From the NCBI GenBank assembly GCA_934546685.1, contig CAKTEB010000088.1, forward strand, positions 1 through 9,080: DNA of 9,080 bases. The letters run 5' to 3'. A program made the position numbers and the translations under genes. This document shows positions 5,421 through 9,080 of this stretch, in pieces. The notes beneath the pieces were generated by a model. That model saw only the letters and a program-made list of their open reading frames with translations, searched no databases and was not told the origin of the DNA. This stretch comes from an uncultured Oscillospiraceae bacterium. GTDB taxonomy: Bacteria; Bacillota; Clostridia; Oscillospirales; Oscillospiraceae. Positions within the stretch are counted from its first letter, which is position 1. Each line of letters opens with the position of its first letter.

Positions 5421-5915
5421 GTGAATATTCCACTTAATATCGACTTTCAGCAGATCATCCTGCATCTTCTGAACTTTGCCATTCTGGCAGGGGGGCTGTA
5501 TCTGCTGCTGTACAAGCCGGTAAAGCAGTTCATGGAGAAGCGTGAGGCTTATTACCGGCAGGAGCATGAGGCCGCCGCCCAGGATCGGGCCCAGGCCGAA
5601 GATCTCAAGAAGGGCTACGAGGCCCAGCTCCAGAACCTCGAGGCCGAGCTCCAGCAGAAGCGCACCGACGCTCAGGCCGAGATCGAGCAGTACCGTCAGG
5701 AGCAGCGGAAGGAGGCGCAGGCCCAGGCAGACCGTCTGGTGGCCGACGCCCACACTGCCGCCCAGCGGGAGCATGACAAGCTCCTGGCTGAGAGCCAGCA
5801 GGAGATCCGTGATCTGGCTATGACCGCCACCGAGAAGCTGCTGCTCCAGCAGCAGGGCGGCGATCCCTACGATCAGTTCCTGGACAAGGCAGAGGAGGAT
5901 CAGGATCATGCTTGA
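5421..5915 (+). CDS. atpF: F1Fo ATP synthase subunit b
   Basis: This encodes 164 residues of the peripheral stalk that holds F1 still against the rotor. The GTG start at 5421 is preceded by AGGTG (5410-5414) 6 bases upstream; another GTG at 5412 would add three residues and has poorer spacing. One membrane helix (about 10-31) is followed by the conserved YKPVKQFMEKRE, then a long Gln-, Glu- and Ala-rich coiled coil to about residue 150, ending EIRDLAMTATEKLLLQQQ. The length and C-terminal end are normal for b, so it has not taken up delta sequence, unlike the mycobacterial b-delta fusion. Its last 8 bases overlap the next gene, which suggests translational coupling. Confidence 0.93.
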   Translation: MNIPLNIDFQQIILHLLNFAILAGGLYLLLYKPVKQFMEKREAYYRQEHEAAAQDRAQAEDLKKGYEAQLQNLEAELQQKRTDAQAEIEQYRQEQRKEAQAQADRLVADAHTAAQREHDKLLAESQQEIRDLAMTATEKLLLQQQGGDPYDQFLDKAEEDQDHA

Positions 5916-7665
5916 GGAAAACGTGACTGTACTCACTGCCACCCTCCGGGGCAGTAAGGCCCCCACCCAGGCACAGCTTCAGCGGTTTTCCGCCTTCCTT
6001 CAGAACCGTTACCATCAGACCGTGGAGCTCCGCTTTGAGGAGGACCCGGCCCTCACCGGCGGCTTTATCCTAAAGGCCGGCGACGATGTATACGACTGGA
6101 GCCTGGAGGGCCGTCTGCGCCAGTTCCGGGAGCGCCTGGAGCAGCTGAATCCCCGTGCTGAAAAGATCATCCCCCTGATGAAGGAGGCTGTGGAGAACTT
6201 CGCCCCTGAGGTTTTGGCCCAGGAGACCGGCGAGGTCCTCACCGTAGGCGACGAGATCGCCACGGTTCGCGGCCTTCCCCATGCCGCCTATGGCGAGATC
6301 CTTCTGTTCTCAAACGGCGTCAAGGGCATGGTCCAGGATCTGAAGCGGGATGAGATTGGCTGCATTCTGTTCGGCGACGGCGACGAGATCAGCGAGGGCA
6401 GCATTGTCCGCCGCACCGGCAAGACCGCCGGTATCCCCGTGGGCGACAAGTACCTGGGCAGAGTCATCAACGCCCTGGGCGAGCCCATCGACGGTCTTGG
6501 TGAGATCAAGGCCGACGGCTATCGGCCCATTGAGAATCCCGCCCCCGGCATCATTGATCGCCAGCCCGTCAACACCCCCATGGAGACCGGCCTGCTGGCC
6601 ATCGACTCCATGTTCCCCATTGGCCGCGGCCAGCGTGAGCTGATTATCGGCGACCGTCAGACCGGCAAGACCGCCGTGGCGCTGGACACCATTCTGAACC
6701 AGAAGGGCAAGAACGTGGTGTGCATCTATGTGGCTATCGGCCAGAAGTCCTCCTCTATAGCCCAGATGGTAGAGAACCTGAAGGCCCGGGGCGCTATGGA
6801 CTATACCATCGTGCTCCATGCCCCCGCCAGCTCCTCCGCCTCCATGCAGTATATCGCCCCCTACGCGGGCTGCGCCATGGGCGAGTATTTCATGTATCAG
6901 GGCCGGGACGTGCTCATTGTCTATGACGACCTCTCCAAGCATGCCATTGCCTACCGTGCCCTGAGCCTGCTGCTGGAGCGTTCCCCCGGCCGCGAGGCCT
7001 ACCCCGGCGACGTCTTCTATCTGCACTCCCGTCTGCTGGAGCGTTCCGCGCACCTGTCCGATGACCTGGGCGGCGGCAGCATGACTGCCCTGCCTATCGT
7101 TGAGACCCAGGCCGGAGACGTGTCCGCATACATTCCCACGAATATCATCTCCATCACCGACGGTCAGATCTTCCTGGAGAGCGACCTGTTCTTCTCCGGC
7201 CAGCGTCCCGCCGTCAACGTCGGCATCAGCGTATCCCGTGTGGGCGGCGACGCCCAGACCAAGGCCATGAAGTCCGCCGCCGGTGCCATCCGGCTGGATC
7301 TGGCCCAGTATCGGGAGATGGAGGTCTTCACCCAGTTCTCCAGCGACCTGGATGACACCACCAAGCGTCAGCTGCAATACGGCCAGGGGCTGATGCGTCT
7401 GCTGCGGCAGGCCCAGTATCACCCCTACAGCCAGCATCAGCAGGTGATCCTGCTGGTGGCGGCCCTGAAGCAGCTGTTCCTGCATGTACCGGTGGAGGAG
7501 GTCAATACGGCTTCCGCCGCACTGCTCACCCATGTGGAGCAGAAGGCCCCGGAGCTTTGCAGCCGCATCGACGCTACCGGCAAGCTCTCCGATGAGGACC
7601 GCACCCAGATCCAGACGCTGGCCAAGGACTTCCTGGCGGATTACGCCGGAAAGCGTGGTGCATAA
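5908..7665 (+). CDS. atpA: ATP synthase alpha subunit fused to the C-terminal domain of delta
   Basis: This encodes 585 residues, about 80 more than a usual alpha. ATG at 5908 follows AGGAGG (5893-5898) by 9 bases. Residues 5-80 match the C-terminal domain of delta (AtpH): VTVLTA, then AQLQRFSAFLQNRYHQTVEL, DPALTGGFILKAGD and YDWSLEGRL, like E. coli AAALSEQQL and IDGSVRGRL. The delta N-terminal six-helix domain, which normally binds the tip of alpha, is missing. Alpha begins near residue 83 (EKIIPLMKEAVENF), followed by ETGEVLTVGDEIATVRGL. The Walker A is GDRQTGKT (248-255). VGISVSRVGG carries the arginine finger. The C-terminal helical domain ends normally. Alpha sits in the F1 head and completes the catalytic sites of beta. 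No other delta gene lies at this locus. It is 1 base from atpG. Confidence 0.95.
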   Translation: MLEENVTVLTATLRGSKAPTQAQLQRFSAFLQNRYHQTVELRFEEDPALTGGFILKAGDDVYDWSLEGRLRQFRERLEQLNPRAEKIIPLMKEAVENFAPEVLAQETGEVLTVGDEIATVRGLPHAAYGEILLFSNGVKGMVQDLKRDEIGCILFGDGDEISEGSIVRRTGKTAGIPVGDKYLGRVINALGEPIDGLGEIKADGYRPIENPAPGIIDRQPVNTPMETGLLAIDSMFPIGRGQRELIIGDRQTGKTAVALDTILNQKGKNVVCIYVAIGQKSSSIAQMVENLKARGAMDYTIVLHAPASSSASMQYIAPYAGCAMGEYFMYQGRDVLIVYDDLSKHAIAYRALSLLLERSPGREAYPGDVFYLHSRLLERSAHLSDDLGGGSMTALPIVETQAGDVSAYIPTNIISITDGQIFLESDLFFSGQRPAVNVGISVSRVGGDAQTKAMKSAAGAIRLDLAQYREMEVFTQFSSDLDDTTKRQLQYGQGLMRLLRQAQYHPYSQHQQVILLVAALKQLFLHVPVEEVNTASAALLTHVEQKAPELCSRIDATGKLSDEDRTQIQTLAKDFLADYAGKRGA

Positions 7666-7666
7666 T

Positions 7667-8572
7667 ATGGCCAGCACAAAAGAGATCAAGAGCCGCATGG
7701 AAAGCGTGAAGGATACCAAGAAGATCACCAACGCCATGTACCTGATCGCTTCCACAAAGCTGCGCCGGGCCCGCTCCGAGCTGGATCATACCCGCCCCTA
7801 CTTCGAGGCCCTGCGGGGTGAGATCAAGCGGATCTTCCGCACCGCGGGAGATGTGGAGAGCCCCTACTTCTATCCGGTGGGCCATGAGGAGCCCCTGGAG
7901 GGCACCTATGGCTGCCTGGTCATCACCGCCGACAAGGGTCTGGCTGGCGCGTACAACCAGAATGTTCTCAAGAAGGCGGAAAAGCTCCTGTCCCAGCATC
8001 CGGATATGAAGCTCTATGTGGTGGGCGAATATGGCCGTCACTACTTCGAGCAGCACCATATTCCAGTGGAGCAGAGCTTCCTCTATACCGCCCAGAACCC
8101 CACCATGCAGCGGGCCAGAGAGATCTGCTCCATCCTGCTCAGCGCCTATGAGCAGGGCGAGCTGAAGGAGATCTTCGTTATCTATACGGATATGGAGAGC
8201 AGCCTTTCCTCGGCTGCCCACTCCACCCGTCTTCTCCCCTTCCACCGCTCCTATTTCTCCACCTCGGCCAAGGAACGGGAGAAGGCTGTTTCGGCCCCCT
8301 TTGAGTTCATCCCCTCCGTAACAGGGGTGCTCAACAACGTTATGAAATGCTATATCTCCGGCTTCATCTACAGCGCCCTCATCGACAGCTTCTGCAGTGA
8401 GCAGAACGCCCGCATGACCGCCATGGATGCGGCCAACCAGAACGCCCAGGAGCTGCTGGATTCCCTGTCGCTGCAATATAACCGCGTGCGGCAGGCCGCC
8501 ATCACCCAGGAGATCACCGAGGTCTCCGCCGGTGCCAAGGCCCAGCGGGCCCAGCGCAGGAAGGAAGTGTGA
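7667..8572 (+). CDS. atpG: F1Fo ATP synthase subunit gamma
   Basis: This encodes 301 residues of the central rotor shaft that turns inside the alpha-beta ring. ATG at 7667 lies 1 base after the atpA stop; the ribosome binding site is weak (GGAAAG about 12 bases upstream), so translation probably depends on atpA. The N-terminal helix MASTKEIKSRMESVKDTKKI followed by TNAM and STKLRRAR is the classic gamma signature. The central fold holds YGCLVITADKGLAGAYN. The C-terminal helix carries MTAMDAANQNAQELLDSLSL, then YNRVRQAAITQEITE. A basic ten-residue tail (AQRAQRRKEV) follows the usual end near VSAGA. An earlier in-frame start would overlap the end of atpA and is not needed. Confidence 0.95.
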   Translation: MASTKEIKSRMESVKDTKKITNAMYLIASTKLRRARSELDHTRPYFEALRGEIKRIFRTAGDVESPYFYPVGHEEPLEGTYGCLVITADKGLAGAYNQNVLKKAEKLLSQHPDMKLYVVGEYGRHYFEQHHIPVEQSFLYTAQNPTMQRAREICSILLSAYEQGELKEIFVIYTDMESSLSSAAHSTRLLPFHRSYFSTSAKEREKAVSAPFEFIPSVTGVLNNVMKCYISGFIYSALIDSFCSEQNARMTAMDAANQNAQELLDSLSLQYNRVRQAAITQEITEVSAGAKAQRAQRRKEV

Positions 8573-8577
8573 TACAG

Positions 8578-9080
8578 ATGAAAATTGGTACCATCGTACA
8601 GATCTCCGGACCTGTGGTAGACGTGGCCTTTGAGCCCGGCCACCTGCCCCGGATCCGGGAGGCCCTCAGCGTAAAGCTGGAGGGCAAGGAACATATTATG
8701 GAAGTCGCCCAGCATGTGGGCGACAGCACCGTCCGTTGCGTCATGCTCTCCGGCAGCGAGGGGCTGTATCGCGGTATGCAGGTGCTGGCCCCCGGTAAGA
8801 CCATCGAAGTTCCCGTGGGCGAGCAGACCCTGGGCCGGATGTTCAACGTCCTGGGCCAGCCCATCGACGGCGGCGAGCCCATCCCCGAGGATGCGGCCCG
8901 CAAGAGCATCTATCGGAATCCCCCGGACTTCTCCGAGCAGAGCCCGGCGGTTGAGATTCTGGAAACCGGCATCAAGGTCATCGATCTGCTGGAGCCCTAT
9001 CCCAAGGGCGGCAAGATCGGCCTGTTCGGCGGTGCTGGCGTGGGCAAAACCGTGCTGATCCAGGAATTGATCCACAATGT
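8578..9080 (+). CDS. atpD: F1Fo ATP synthase subunit beta (5' part only)
   Basis: The first 167 codons of the catalytic beta subunit, cut by the right edge. ATG at 8578 lies 5 bases after the atpG stop; AAGGA (8561-8565) is the likely but distant ribosome binding site. MKIGTIVQISGPVVDVAFE opens the N-terminal beta-barrel (about 1-78). GEQTLGRMFNVLGQPIDG (81-98) matches the conserved beta motif, and GGAGVGKT (151-158) is the Walker A loop that holds the ATP phosphates. The DELSEED region and catalytic glutamate lie outside the window. atpC (epsilon) is expected further right but is not seen. Confidence 0.96.
   Translation, partial: MKIGTIVQISGPVVDVAFEPGHLPRIREALSVKLEGKEHIMEVAQHVGDSTVRCVMLSGSEGLYRGMQVLAPGKTIEVPVGEQTLGRMFNVLGQPIDGGEPIPEDAARKSIYRNPPDFSEQSPAVEILETGIKVIDLLEPYPKGGKIGLFGGAGVGKTVLIQELIHN

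Noticed and set aside
6310..7755. Long minus-strand open frame of 481 codons opposite atpA
   Set aside because: It lies entirely antisense to a clear atpA and atpG start. Its product is a low-complexity Gly/His/Leu/Val string, as expected from the antisense of GC-rich codons, and no ribosome binding site or family match is seen.
7574..8476. Minus-strand open frame of 300 codons opposite atpG
   Set aside because: Antisense shadow of atpG with no recognisable domain.

Overview
The window reads as chromosomal DNA of a Gram-positive gut-type clostridium, most likely near the Oscillospiraceae. The reasons are strong AGGAGG-type ribosome binding sites, sigma-A-like promoters with 17-base spacers, a GC-rich F-type ATPase operon with Firmicutes-like proteins, a large secreted repeat protein, and an ATGAAAT-linked hairpin array. 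The genus is an inference; no rRNA or marker search was possible.

Layout. Positions 1-2117 (minus strand) hold the 5' part of a secreted surface protein: a signal peptide, a beta-solenoid-like region, InlB-B-like repeats and a charged tail that runs off the left edge. Its base composition is more AT-rich than the rest. A 400-base intergenic region (2118-2517) carries divergent promoters for this gene and for an Rrf2-family regulator (2518-2961, plus), a structured leader with direct repeats, and a possible 15-codon leader peptide. After the Rrf2 stop codon comes a chain of six different hairpins joined by the same short linker (2962-3083), then a strong intrinsic terminator (3098-3135). A LysR-type regulator (3134-4018, minus) converges on that terminator.

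From 4188 to the right edge runs an F1Fo ATP synthase operon on the plus strand: atpB (a), atpE (c), atpF (b), an atpA that carries the C-terminal domain of subunit delta at its N terminus, atpG (gamma) and the start of atpD (beta). A separate atpH is absent from its usual place between atpF and atpA. The genes are tightly packed (overlap of 8 bases, gaps of 1 to 30 bases), so they are probably one transcript.

How the parts may work together. The lysR and atp promoters are divergent and share the same -10 DNA, so polymerase can probably occupy only one at a time. Several ATAC/GTAT half-sites of the T-N11-A kind lie in and beside this promoter pair. This suggests that the LysR protein represses itself and controls the ATP synthase operon.

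The most unusual features are the delta-CTD/alpha fusion with no delta N-terminal domain, the c subunit with a signal-peptide-like extension, the mutually exclusive lysR/atp promoters, and the linked hairpin array behind the Rrf2 gene.
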